Shown: piece after piece, positions 29,471 through 38,688 of the stretch
Numbering within the stretch: the first letter of the stretch is position 1
How the letters are laid out: each line of letters opens with the position of its first letter
Assembly (NCBI RefSeq): GCF_024281035.1
Contig: NZ_JAMXLH010000014.1
Location: 1-64,000 of the forward strand
Direction: 5' to 3'
Origin: Paraburkholderia sp.
Lineage (GTDB): Bacteria > Pseudomonadota > Gammaproteobacteria > Burkholderiales > Burkholderiaceae
Length of the DNA: 64,000 bases
Made by a program: the position numbers and the translations under genes
The notes under the pieces: generated by a model
The model's database searches: none
Told to the model about the DNA's origin: nothing
The model's input: the letters and a program-made list of their open reading frames with translations, nothing else

Positions 29471-29695
29471 ATGACGACTCGATCTCCACCGCATCAATCA
29501 AACCCGATGCTACATGTCTTCGAACAAGAAGGTGGATGGCATTGGGGTATCACAATCCCCAGGCCGGCTGGCAGCGGCTTCAAAGTTATTGCATACAGTA
29601 AGACGAAATTCGCCGGTGAAAGTGAGGCCAGACGAGACGGCAACCACGCACTCGATAGTCTCCCTGGTATGGAAGGATTCTCGTTCGTGAGTTAA
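29471..29695 (+). CDS. Small hypothetical protein
   Basis: 74 aa. The ATG at 29471 has AAGGAG upstream. The sequence (NPMLHVFEQEGGWHWGITIPRPAGSGFKVIAYS) looks like a compact soluble domain and ends MEGFSFVS. I do not recognise a family. It is divergent from the ytcA-mdtNOP operon and next to another small gene. Confidence 0.6.
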   Translation: MTTRSPPHQSNPMLHVFEQEGGWHWGITIPRPAGSGFKVIAYSKTKFAGESEARRDGNHALDSLPGMEGFSFVS

Positions 29696-29817
29696 TGCGC
29701 GGACGGTCGTTCGATCTCGCTGAATCGATGCGCTTGCCCTGCGGCGGCATCGTGGACGGTCGGATGTTCTCGCTGTTTTTGTGCTCGACGTATCACGTAA
29801 CGCGAAGAGACAAAACG

Positions 29818-30096
29818 ATGATTGAGCGAGCCGATATCGCAATGCGGCGGAAGCGTTATGCGATGTATCGCCTTGGTCTGGCGATGGATCGACTGATGAA
29901 GGCCGATGGCGAGTGCGAGCGCGTCATGGCTACGCGCTGGGTGAACGCCTGGGGACGAGCAATCGGCGAGCGATGGTTCGCGAGACGCACGTACGGAAGC
30001 GATCGGCCTCCCGCTGTGGCATCGCCCGAGTGGCTAAAGCACGCCGGCGCTATCGGCGCAGCCGGAACAACGGCGACAGATCGTCCGTTTCAATAA
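29818..30096 (+). CDS. Small basic hypothetical protein
   Basis: 92 aa from the ATG at 29818 (MIERADIAMRRKRYAMYRLGLAMDRLMKA), with a weak GAAGAG site. The N-terminal part is helical and Met/Arg-rich; the C-terminal 25 residues look low-complexity. An in-frame ATG at 29695 gives a longer but less plausible protein. No family recognised. Confidence 0.45.
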   Translation: MIERADIAMRRKRYAMYRLGLAMDRLMKADGECERVMATRWVNAWGRAIGERWFARRTYGSDRPPAVASPEWLKHAGAIGAAGTTATDRPFQ

Positions 30097-30195
30097 AATT
30101 CGGAATCCGGTTTTAAAAACGCAGTTGACTCGCATGTGACGTTTCCATGCGATTGCCCCGCTGCGCATCGACCGATGAGGTAATGGAACCAAAAC

Positions 30196-30238
30196 GCGGA
30201 GAGATGGACCCGTTACACCGCAACGGTCCACCCTCCGC
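30196..30238 (-). terminator. Intrinsic terminator of the PHP-domain gene
   Basis: Read leftward, GCGGAG...TGGACC...AAC pairs with GTT...GGTCCA...CTCCGC in one interrupted stem, followed by GTTTTGG. It lies about 40 bp past the stop codon of the leftward PHP-domain gene. Confidence 0.65.
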
Positions 30239-30276
30239 TTATCCGCGTATCCGATTTTGTGCGGATAGCTCTCCTG

Positions 30277-31908
30277 TTACGACCCTACCGTCACGAACAC
30301 CGGGTTCGAATAGAACCACAGGTTATTGTAGTTCCGCGCGTTGATCGCATTAAAGCGCGCGTCGTTTTGAGTCACGTCGGTCTTCTGGTCGGGTAGCGGA
30401 TTGCCATTCTCCGTTTCGCCCGGCACATTCATGCCCAGATTCGTGCCGCGCAAACGGAAGTATTGATTCGTCGTCGCCACGTACTTGTATGTCATTGTGT
30501 TGTAGCCATCCTTGTCTAGCTTCCAGTCGGCAGCCGTGAACGTAGCGATAACCCGCGTCGAATCGTTGGTGTCCTTGCTGTAGTTCGGCGTGCCTGGTGC
30601 CGCGCGAGGCGTGACGTCACCGGCAATCAAATCAATATGATCCACGGTGGGGCGAGCATTGACGCTGATGCCACTGTCGATCGGATACTGATAATTGTTG
30701 CGATCCGGGCTCTTGAAGCGGATCGTGATCGATACCGTTTCTCCAGCTTTCGCCTTCAGCTCACCGCCCATATCGGCAGCGGTCGTGCCGCCGCCGATAT
30801 GAAAGTCGAGCGCATTGATCAAGTCGCCGTACACCGAAAACATCTTGCCTGAGCGCAGACCTTCCAGTACCCCTTTCACGCCGGTGTACTTATCGTCTAC
30901 CCAGATATAGGTTCTAGCATATTCGCCGGGGAAGTAGCTGCTGCTGTGCGGCACACGAATCTTGAAGTGGTGATCGGAATTGCCCACGTTCCAGAAGCGG
31001 CGGCCGTCACCGAGCAACGCATCCCAAACGCCACCCACTTGCGCCACAGCGTAATCCACGCCGCCGTAGGCACGGTTTTTCCGGTTTGCATCGACATAAG
31101 CCGTGGTATAGCCACCGCGATCGGGCTCCATCTGCGCGCCAATCATGCCTTCCATGGCAAACACGATGTTCGGTGCAACGTCATTGAACGCGCGATAGTC
31201 GGCCGCCGCCCATTTGCCGTTATTGCGCGAAGGGTGGTTGATCAATGCATAACTCGTGTCCGGGTAGTTGTCGCGCAACCACGTGATGGCCTTGACCGCA
31301 TCGTCGTGAGTCGTGAAGGCGCGGGTACCGGCGGCATCCCATCGGGCGACATCGGCTGAGTCGAACTGGCTGGCCTTGCGTTTGGTGAAGTAGTACTCGA
31401 ATTGTTTGGCCGCTTCGAGCGACGTGCTCAGTGGCGAACCGGTGAAGATGCCCACGTTAATATGATCGTGCGTGGGCATATCCCATTCGAATGTCGAGAA
31501 GATCAACTTGTCTCCGTAGCGGCCGCCGGCCTGCAGTTCGCGTACAGCCGGAATTTCGTATTGAGCCAGGGCCAAAGAGAACGGTAGCTCGCCGTTGACG
31601 AGGTCAACGCCGTTGTGATCGCGTTCTGACGGACGAAGATGGTTGGAGAGGGCCATCCAGTCGAGGTCGTAGTGGAGCAGCGCTTCATCCAGCACGACCG
31701 AAAGCTTGTCCTGCGCATCGTTCGACTCCACCGTATGGACGTGAAAATCACCGGTCTTCCATTTACCCGTGATCTCAGGCGCTGGTGTTGGCGGTGCCGA
31801 GGGCTTCGACTCGACTGGTTTATTGTTGTTGGCATCGCTGCAGCCATAAGACACGGCGATGATAAAAGCCGCCATGGCGGTCATCGTCAACTTGAGAGGA
31901 TTCGTCAT
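30277..31908 (-). CDS. Exported PHP-domain metal-dependent phosphoesterase-like protein
   Basis: 543 aa. A signal sequence (LTMTAMAAFIIAVSYGCSDANN) with a Cys at the likely lipidation site is followed by a Pro-rich linker and the PHP motif GDFHVHTVESND; SNHLRPSERDHNG, THDDAV, LINHPSRN and NSDHH supply further candidate metal ligands. PHP domains hydrolyse phosphoesters with two or three metal ions. It starts the phosphatase block and is divergent from the first alkaline phosphatase. Substrate unknown. Confidence 0.82.
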   Translation of the reverse strand: MTNPLKLTMTAMAAFIIAVSYGCSDANNNKPVESKPSAPPTPAPEITGKWKTGDFHVHTVESNDAQDKLSVVLDEALLHYDLDWMALSNHLRPSERDHNGVDLVNGELPFSLALAQYEIPAVRELQAGGRYGDKLIFSTFEWDMPTHDHINVGIFTGSPLSTSLEAAKQFEYYFTKRKASQFDSADVARWDAAGTRAFTTHDDAVKAITWLRDNYPDTSYALINHPSRNNGKWAAADYRAFNDVAPNIVFAMEGMIGAQMEPDRGGYTTAYVDANRKNRAYGGVDYAVAQVGGVWDALLGDGRRFWNVGNSDHHFKIRVPHSSSYFPGEYARTYIWVDDKYTGVKGVLEGLRSGKMFSVYGDLINALDFHIGGGTTAADMGGELKAKAGETVSITIRFKSPDRNNYQYPIDSGISVNARPTVDHIDLIAGDVTPRAAPGTPNYSKDTNDSTRVIATFTAADWKLDKDGYNTMTYKYVATTNQYFRLRGTNLGMNVPGETENGNPLPDQKTDVTQNDARFNAINARNYNNLWFYSNPVFVTVGS

Positions 31909-32473
31909 ATTTCAAATATCTAGATTTTCTGGTGCCGAAGAGGGGGTATTCCTGGAGGCCTAAGCGCGCGCGTCTACCAGCAGAAGCGGTATCCCGGCGG
32001 ACGGAAATGAACACTGGACTACTAAGTGACACGCCGATGCCTGCCTTTGCTGTAGGGCAAGGATTCCATTTTGCTAGCTGTTCGTGCGTACTTTGCGGTC
32101 CTCACTAATTTCAAGGCCGCAATTATGCGTAAGGAAAATGACATCTTTCTGACCCGGTGCGTGGCACATCTCGTGGTGACCTCAAAGTGAGCCGGGTTTA
32201 ACCTGCGCAAGCTCGCCCGTCAACGTCATCTTCACGGCCTCGTCGCGAAGCGCCTTCATATAGGGCGCTCCTGGATGTCGATTCGTCCACGCCTGCGTTT
32301 TGCAATTTTTAACGAAACGTTGGCCGCCATGTTCTCCAATCGATGTCATCGACTCCGCGCGCACCTCGTTCGAAAAGCATTCCTGACCTTTCGTTATGCT
32401 TTCATTGTCGAGTCACACTTGTTCCTTAACATCCGAGCTTCCTGAAAACCTTCGCGACGGGGGAGTAGAAAAC
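31909..32473. other. 565-bp divergent intergenic region of the phosphatase block
   Basis: This separates the PHP-domain gene from the alkaline phosphatase genes. I see no convincing Pho box (repeated CTGTCAT-like heptamers), although a single ATGTCAT-type half element occurs near 32137. Small leftward frames of 60-62 codons here lack ribosome-binding sites. Confidence 0.4.
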
Positions 32474-33904
32474 ATGGAGCGAGCCAAACTGGCGGCGCTG
32501 CTTAGTTCTTGCGTCTTTGCACTTGCCGGATGCAACGGCAGCGATGAACGGACCAGCACCGTACCCGATACTGCGCCGACTGCCGCGCGCAACGTAATCT
32601 TTTTCCTCGGCGACGGCATGGGCATCACGACCCTGACGGCCGCTCGCATTTACGCCGTTGGCGAAAGCGGCGACCTCACGATCGACACGCTGCCTGAGTC
32701 CGCGTTCGTGAAGACCTATTCCAACGATGCACAGGTGACCGACAGTGCGCCTTCGATGTCCGCCTATATGACGGGCGTCAAGTCCAACAATGAAGTCATC
32801 GCGATGTCGACCGAAACGGTGGCGATCGAGCCGAGTGGTGGCGTCGGCAACTGCGGTGCGAACAACGGCAAACCCGCGACGACGCTGCTCGAAATCGCCA
32901 AGGCGAAGGGGTTGGCCACGGGCGTTGTGACGACCACGCGCGTCACGCACGCGACGCCAGCAGCAACGTACGCGCACGTATGTCATCGCGACGCCGAGAA
33001 CGACATTGCGGCATCGCTGGTGCCGGGCGGTGCGGGCTTTAACAGCGCGCTGGGCGACGGCGTCGACGTTGTGCTCGGCGGCGGCAAGAAATTCTTCGTC
33101 CCGAAGGACAGCGGCGGCGAGCGCGGCGACGGGCGCAACCTGGTCAACGAGTTGAAGGCGAAGGGCTACGCGTTCGCGCAGAACCGAGACGACCTCATTG
33201 GCGCGGATGCGATCAAGAACGGAAAGCTGGTCGGCTTTTTTGCGTCGAGTCACATGAGCTACGACCTCGATCGCAACGCGGTGAAGGAGCCTAGCCTCTC
33301 CGAGATGACGACGCGTGCGCTCGACGTGCTGCAAAAGAATCCGAAGGGCTATTTCCTGATGGTTGAAGGCGGCCGCATCGACCACGCGCTGCACGACACC
33401 AATGCGAAGCGCGCGCTGCAGGACACTGTCGCGTTCGACGACGCGATCAAGGCGGCGCTCGACAAGGTGAGCAAGACCGATCCCGGCCTGAAGAACACGC
33501 TGATCGTCGTCACGGCCGATCACGATCACACGCTGGTGCTGAACGGCTATGCGGGGCTGACCGGCAGGACCGAAGCGGGCAAGCCGGGCGTGCTGGGTGT
33601 GGTGCACAACTATCAGGACGGCAAGGTCGCGAAGGATGCGGACGGCGCACCGTACACGATCATCGGCTTCGGCAATGGTCATAACCGTGTGCAGGGCAGC
33701 CGCGCGAACACCGCGCTCACTGACGAAGTGACGGGCGCGAACGATTATTACCAGGAGGCGGCAATTCGAGTGACCAAGGGCGAAGAAACGCACGGCGGCA
33801 CGGATGTGTTCCTCGGTGCGATCGGCCGCGGCGCGGACACGTTCCACGGCGTGATCGAGAACACCAAGGTCTTCGAGCTGGTGCGCAAGGCGGTGCAGCT
33901 ATGA
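32474..33904 (+). CDS. Alkaline phosphatase (PhoA family), lipoprotein form
   Basis: 476 aa. Signal with lipobox (LLSSCVFALAGCNGS). The family core is intact: metal-binding IFFLGDGMGITT, nucleophile Ser in VTDSAPSMSAYMTGVK, phosphate-binding Arg in ATYAHVCHRD, MVEGGRIDHALHDTN, and VTADHDHT. It should hydrolyse phosphomonoesters at the cell surface with zinc and magnesium. ATG at 32474 follows GGGGGAG. The stop overlaps the next frame and the second phosphatase follows immediately, so the two are co-transcribed. Confidence 0.93.
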   Translation: MERAKLAALLSSCVFALAGCNGSDERTSTVPDTAPTAARNVIFFLGDGMGITTLTAARIYAVGESGDLTIDTLPESAFVKTYSNDAQVTDSAPSMSAYMTGVKSNNEVIAMSTETVAIEPSGGVGNCGANNGKPATTLLEIAKAKGLATGVVTTTRVTHATPAATYAHVCHRDAENDIAASLVPGGAGFNSALGDGVDVVLGGGKKFFVPKDSGGERGDGRNLVNELKAKGYAFAQNRDDLIGADAIKNGKLVGFFASSHMSYDLDRNAVKEPSLSEMTTRALDVLQKNPKGYFLMVEGGRIDHALHDTNAKRALQDTVAFDDAIKAALDKVSKTDPGLKNTLIVVTADHDHTLVLNGYAGLTGRTEAGKPGVLGVVHNYQDGKVAKDADGAPYTIIGFGNGHNRVQGSRANTALTDEVTGANDYYQEAAIRVTKGEETHGGTDVFLGAIGRGADTFHGVIENTKVFELVRKAVQL

Positions 33905-33933
33905 GCGCCGACAACACGGGTACAGGGGGATAC

Positions 33934-35340
33934 ATGATGTCGACCATCAAGCGTATTGGGGCGGCGTTGGCCGTCGCGGGTTTCGCATGCGGCCCGGTGC
34001 AGGCAGCGGGCCAGGCGAAGAACGTGATTTTCTTTCTCGGTGACGGCATGGGGCCGACAGTCGTGACGGCGAGCCGGATCTACAAGGTCGGTGAGGCGGG
34101 ACAACTGACGATGGAGACGCTGAAGCGCACCGCGCGCGTCAAAACCTTCTCGAACGATGCGCAGACAACCGACAGCGCGCCGTCCATGTCCGCGTACATG
34201 ACCGGCGTGAAGATGAACAACGAAGTGCTGTCGATGTCGCCCGATACGGTCGCCGTCAGGCCGGGCAAAGACGCCAACGAGAACGGCAACGGCGTCAACA
34301 ACTGCAAGCCGGACAACGGCAAGCCGGTCAAGACGATACTTGAACTGGCGAAGGAGCAAGGCAAGGCGATCGGTGCGATCACAACTACCGAGCTTACGCA
34401 CGCGACGCCCGCCGCGACTTTTTCGCACATCTGCCATCGCGATGCGATGTACGACATCGCCGCACAGGCTGTGCCGGGCGGTGCCGGCTACAACACGGCG
34501 CTCGGCGATGGCGTCGACGTGCTGATGGGTGGCGGTCGCAACTACTGGACGCCGTACCATAAGGATGACAACGATCAGAAGAATGACAACCGTCGCGGGC
34601 GCGCGGACGGCCGCCACCTGCTCGACGAGATGGCGGCGAAGGGCTACACGGTCGTGGCCACCAAGGATGAACTCGCGCAGGCGGACACCGGCAAGCTGAT
34701 CGGTCTGTTCAGTAAGACGAGCCATCTCGAGTACGACATGGATCGGGTCGCGGGCAAGGACGAAGGGCCGACGCAGCCGAGCCTGGCAGAGATGACGTCA
34801 AAGGCGATCGACGTGCTGTCGAATAACCCGAAGGGATACTTCCTGATGGTCGAAGGCGGCCGGATCGATCATGCGCTTCACGGCACCAACGCGAAACGGG
34901 CGCTTGACGACACGGTGGCGTTCGACGAAGCGATCCGCGTTGCGCTGGAGAAGGTTGACCTGTCCAACACGTTGATTGTCGTGACCGCCGACCACGACCA
35001 CACGATGACGATCAACGGCTATTCGGGGCGCGGCAATTCGATTCTCGACATCAGCCGCAGCTATCGCGACGGCCAGCCGAGCAAGGATGCGGACGGCAAT
35101 ACGTACACGACACTGGTATTCGGCAACGGCAAGAATCGACCGGAAGTGCGGACGTCCGTCGATTCAGCCGAGGCGCGGAGTGACGGCTATCTCCAGGAGG
35201 TCGGTATCAAGATGGGTGGCGAGACGCACGGCGGCGGCGACGTCATGCTGTTTGCCGATGGCGCGGACGCGAATACGTTCAAGGGCACGATTGACAATAC
35301 GAAGGTGTTCGATCTCATGCGGTCCGCGCTCGGCTTGTGA
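33934..35340 (+). CDS. Alkaline phosphatase (PhoA family), periplasmic paralogue
   Basis: 468 aa, a tandem paralogue of the preceding gene. The signal peptide ends GFACGPVQAAGQ without a lipobox Cys. Active-site blocks are the same: IFFLGDGMGPTV, TTDSAPSMSAYMTGVK, ATFSHICHRDAM, MVEGGRIDHALHGTN and VTADHDHT. It has an insertion of Asp/Asn/Arg-rich residues (KDDNDQKNDNRRGRADG) in the middle. Start 33934 is chosen because AGGGGGA lies just upstream; 33937 is equally possible and the frame is open back to 33901. Confidence 0.92.
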   Translation: MMSTIKRIGAALAVAGFACGPVQAAGQAKNVIFFLGDGMGPTVVTASRIYKVGEAGQLTMETLKRTARVKTFSNDAQTTDSAPSMSAYMTGVKMNNEVLSMSPDTVAVRPGKDANENGNGVNNCKPDNGKPVKTILELAKEQGKAIGAITTTELTHATPAATFSHICHRDAMYDIAAQAVPGGAGYNTALGDGVDVLMGGGRNYWTPYHKDDNDQKNDNRRGRADGRHLLDEMAAKGYTVVATKDELAQADTGKLIGLFSKTSHLEYDMDRVAGKDEGPTQPSLAEMTSKAIDVLSNNPKGYFLMVEGGRIDHALHGTNAKRALDDTVAFDEAIRVALEKVDLSNTLIVVTADHDHTMTINGYSGRGNSILDISRSYRDGQPSKDADGNTYTTLVFGNGKNRPEVRTSVDSAEARSDGYLQEVGIKMGGETHGGGDVMLFADGADANTFKGTIDNTKVFDLMRSALGL

Positions 35341-35371
35341 GCTTCTCGATTTCTAGACGGACGGAGAAACG

Positions 35372-36136
35372 ATGAGCCCCACCATCTTTTGCGTGCTTGC
35401 CTGCGCATTCGCCGCGTCCCCGGCGCTTGCGGCAGCGGATCTCGACGCCGTGGTACTGCATGAAAGCCGCGTGGTCACGGCTGACGGCGTAACGCGTACC
35501 ACGACGTATCGGGAACGGATGGTTCGGCGCGACGGGCACGTGTGGGTCGAGCGTGTGCTGCCCGTCGCGGCGGCGGGCGGCGGTCGTGGTGGTCATGACG
35601 ACCATGACCATGACCACGGTCATGTGCGCAAGAACCCGCTGCGCGCCGGTGTGCAGCCGGTTTCCGCACATGCAGCCCAGGCGACCCACACCGGCCACAA
35701 GCACTTCAACTTCCAGACGGCCGCACGGCACGTCACCTACGACGGCAAGACGGCGCACATCGAGTACGTGGATGCGGCGAACCGGACGGTCGTCGGTGTG
35801 CCGCCGGCCGAGTACGAATCCACGGGTTTCGACGGCTCGTGGGACAACGCGTACTACGTCACGCCGCCATCGCAGTTGAAGCGGCTTGCGGCCGCGAAGC
35901 GCGGCGCGACGACCGGCACGCGCTGGTACGAGCAGGCTGTCGATACACGCGGCGTGAACCGGATCCTGTGGAGCGACAAGCTGCAGGCACCGTTGTCGGT
36001 CGAGTATCGGAGTGCGGATGGCCGTGTGATGCGCAAGCTGACGTTGACGCAAGTTCCAGCCTCGCGGAACAAGCCGTTGCCGTGGCAAACGCTCGCGGAC
36101 TATCAGCGCAAGGAATATGCCGACTACCTGGATTGA
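35372..36136 (+). CDS. Exported His-rich hypothetical protein
   Basis: 254 aa. Signal peptide (IFCVLACAFAASPALAAADL). An early linker is glycine- and histidine-rich (GGHDDHDHDHGH), a likely metal-binding patch, and a second cluster reads THTGHKHFNFQ. The C-terminal half looks like an outer-membrane lipoprotein-sorting-type β fold but I cannot name a family. It starts 31 bp after the second alkaline phosphatase with GGAG upstream, so it is probably co-transcribed and may supply metal or anchor the enzymes. Confidence 0.8.
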   Translation: MSPTIFCVLACAFAASPALAAADLDAVVLHESRVVTADGVTRTTTYRERMVRRDGHVWVERVLPVAAAGGGRGGHDDHDHDHGHVRKNPLRAGVQPVSAHAAQATHTGHKHFNFQTAARHVTYDGKTAHIEYVDAANRTVVGVPPAEYESTGFDGSWDNAYYVTPPSQLKRLAAAKRGATTGTRWYEQAVDTRGVNRILWSDKLQAPLSVEYRSADGRVMRKLTLTQVPASRNKPLPWQTLADYQRKEYADYLD

Positions 36137-36424
36137 CCGTGTGCGCGGTTGGGCTCCGGTCGGTTGCCGCAAGCTGGTCGAGTAGTTCGCGCAGATATCA
36201 CCTTCACGCAACCGGATGAATCTCTCGATTCATCCGGTTCCTCTCGCTCGTACGGCGCACTTGCCCGACTCGACATGTCTTGATCGAGCACCGCTCGGGT
36301 CACGGGCGTGCCTGCACCGACCTTGAACGGCGTCACGCGGCGAGCAGCTCGCACCCGCTACCGACCTCGACATCCTCCAAAGTTTTTTCTCTTGCCTTAA
36401 CCCAATCAATCAGATCACCACCTC

Positions 36425-38578
36425 ATGAAAAACGAAGGCGTTCCCGCAGCAGGACCTGTTATCAGCGACGACATAAGCGTGTCGGACTCCCGCAGGCGAA
36501 GCCTGCTTAAAGCAGGCTTCGGCGCCACACTACTGCCGATTGGCGGCAGCATGCTGCTGTCCGCTTGCGGCGGCGAACTCGGCGCACCAGGCGCCGCCAC
36601 CCAGCCGCCGGCACAGCCGGACACGTCGAAGCTCGTCTCCAGCTTCGCGCTGGCCGTGCTGCCCGACACGCAGTTCTACGCCCGTTACGCCACCGTCGCC
36701 GAGAACCGGCAGTTCACACGCAAATACGGTAGCGAGCCGTTCCGTGCCCAGACCCAATGGGTGGCGAGCAACGCCGCTGCACTGAATATCCCGTTCCTGA
36801 TCCATCTGGGCGATGTGGTTGACCAGGTGGGCAAAGAAGCGCAGTGGATGGTGGCACACAGTGCGATGCAGGTGCTGGAGAGCGCCAAGGTGCCGTACTC
36901 GATCCTCGCCGGCAACCACGACGTCATTCGCGATCGCGACTACGTCGATGCCGGCAGTCAGCAACGTGACACCGACGCGCAGCGCGACCTTGACAAGGAA
37001 CCGTACTTGCAGTGGTTCGGCACTGCGCGCGCGAAGCGCCAGGCCACCTTCGGCGGGCGCGATCCCAGCGGCTTCCACGAGTACCACGTGTTCACCGCCG
37101 AAGGGCAGAAGTTCCTGGTGCTGTCGCTGTCGTGGCGCATTTCCGACGATGGTCTAGCGTGGGCCAACAAGGTCATCCGCGACAACCCCACGCTGCCCGT
37201 GATCCTGGTGAATCACCAGCTCCTCAACATCGGCAAGGACGGCGTGAGCCCGCTTGAGGTGCCCTACGGAAAGATGCTGTGGGACGAGCTGATCTACAAC
37301 AACGATCAGATCTTCATGACGCTGAACGGCCACTACCACGGCGCTGCGCGACTCACCAAAACCAACGCGTACGGCAACGCGGTCGAACAGATGGTGGTGG
37401 ACTATCAGATGGCCTACCAGGGCGGTAACGGCCTGATGCGTCTCTACGAACTCGATCTGACCAACAACGAGATCAAGTGCCTGTCGTTTTCGCCGTGGGT
37501 GCCGCAGAAGCCTGCGGACACGCTGAACGCCTTCGATCAGGCGGTGTTGACCGCACCGAACGAGCAGTTCGTCATCAAAATGGATTTCGCGAAGCGCTTT
37601 GCGCGCTTCAACAAGGACTTCCAGGCCGGCAAACCGTCCCATACCTCGCTGGTGGACAAGGCCACGGCCATGATCCTGGCCAACTACAAGGACCCGGCGC
37701 CTGCCGAGCAGAAGCCTGCAGCCGACTCGGAAGACTATCCGCACATTGTCGGCACGCTGGCGCACTGGCGCTTCTTTGGCGCGGTGGGCCAGGCCGTCAA
37801 GGTAGGCGAGACCGTCATCGACAAGGGTGAGAGTGGCCAGAACCCGATCCGCCGCGCTGCGCTCAACGTCGATGGCGTGACTGACGCGCAGCTTGACGAT
37901 CTTGTCTGGTCCGATGACCGCCACCACCTGTCGGCCGTACCGGGTTCCGTGCAGTTCCGCAACACGGACAAGATCAAGATCAGGAACGAGAACACGGGCG
38001 AGGACGAGGAAGTACCGCGCATGAGCTACTTTCTGACCGACGCCGCAGCGCCGATCAATGCAGAAAACCTGGCCAATGGCTACACCGTCGAAGCCATCGT
38101 CAAAATCGACAAGGACTGGAATGCCGGTAAGCACGCATGGATGAACATCATGACGCGCGATGGCGCGCGCGGCGGCCTGGATGGCTTCAAGGGCGACGAC
38201 CCGAAAGCATCGCCGATGCTGTTCGCCGTTTCAAGCCTGCGCGAGATCCAGTGGGAAGTCGTGCCGGTGCAGAGCGGCGATCGGATTCCCACGGCCAACT
38301 GGTCCGGGGAAATCATCGCTGACAAGTGGCTGCATATCGCGATCGTCGGCGACAACAGCACCAACGAAACCATCCTCTATGTCGAAGGCGCCCCGGTGCT
38401 GCGCAATGCAAGCAATGCCCCCGGCGTGGATACGCTGGGCGCCGCGATGCCCTGGGTCATCGGTGGGGGCGCATGGGGCGGCGACCGTGCGGACGGTTTC
38501 TTCGGCAACATCAGCGAGATTCGCGTGGTCGGCAAACCGCTGACGCCGGAGCAGTGGCTCACTGCACGGCGTAGTTGA
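36425..38578 (+). CDS. Tat-exported metallophosphoesterase with C-terminal LamG-like domain
   Basis: 717 aa. The N-terminus has a twin-arginine-type motif (SRRRSLLKAGFGATL) ending in a lipobox LLSACGG. Calcineurin-like phosphoesterase motifs follow: VLPDTQFY, HLGDVVDQVGKE near residue 129, ILAGNHDVI near 162, LVNHQLL and LNGHYHG near 300. The last 200 residues (AMPWVIGGGAWGGDRADGFFGNISEIRVVGKPLT) look like a concanavalin/LamG β-sandwich, often carbohydrate- or surface-binding. No good ribosome-binding site is visible before the ATG. Confidence 0.87.
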   Translation: MKNEGVPAAGPVISDDISVSDSRRRSLLKAGFGATLLPIGGSMLLSACGGELGAPGAATQPPAQPDTSKLVSSFALAVLPDTQFYARYATVAENRQFTRKYGSEPFRAQTQWVASNAAALNIPFLIHLGDVVDQVGKEAQWMVAHSAMQVLESAKVPYSILAGNHDVIRDRDYVDAGSQQRDTDAQRDLDKEPYLQWFGTARAKRQATFGGRDPSGFHEYHVFTAEGQKFLVLSLSWRISDDGLAWANKVIRDNPTLPVILVNHQLLNIGKDGVSPLEVPYGKMLWDELIYNNDQIFMTLNGHYHGAARLTKTNAYGNAVEQMVVDYQMAYQGGNGLMRLYELDLTNNEIKCLSFSPWVPQKPADTLNAFDQAVLTAPNEQFVIKMDFAKRFARFNKDFQAGKPSHTSLVDKATAMILANYKDPAPAEQKPAADSEDYPHIVGTLAHWRFFGAVGQAVKVGETVIDKGESGQNPIRRAALNVDGVTDAQLDDLVWSDDRHHLSAVPGSVQFRNTDKIKIRNENTGEDEEVPRMSYFLTDAAAPINAENLANGYTVEAIVKIDKDWNAGKHAWMNIMTRDGARGGLDGFKGDDPKASPMLFAVSSLREIQWEVVPVQSGDRIPTANWSGEIIADKWLHIAIVGDNSTNETILYVEGAPVLRNASNAPGVDTLGAAMPWVIGGGAWGGDRADGFFGNISEIRVVGKPLTPEQWLTARRS

Positions 38579-38589
38579 CGTTTTTTCGG

Positions 38590-38634
38590 GCGCCTGGCCG
38601 TCGAATGGAATCTCTTTGGTGGACGGCCGGGCGC
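38590..38634 (+). terminator. Hairpin after the metallophosphoesterase gene
   Basis: GCGCCTGGCCGTC and GACGGCCGGGCGC form a 13-position stem with one mismatch and a 19-nt loop, just past the stop codon. Only a weak T run follows (ATTTAAG). Confidence 0.55.
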
Positions 38635-38688
38635 ATTTAAGGCATGGCCTGTGGGCGTGCGCGGTTCTCGCGTTTAGTCGAGTGGGAG

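Noticed and set aside
32130-32145. Possible Pho box upstream of the alkaline phosphatases
   Set aside because: Only one ATGTCAT-like heptamer is present, without the second repeat at the right spacing.
32182-32364. 60-codon leftward frame with some protein-like character (YMKALRDEAVKMTLTGELAQ)
   Set aside because: No ribosome-binding site, and I could not connect it to any family. It may be a decayed fragment but the evidence is too thin.
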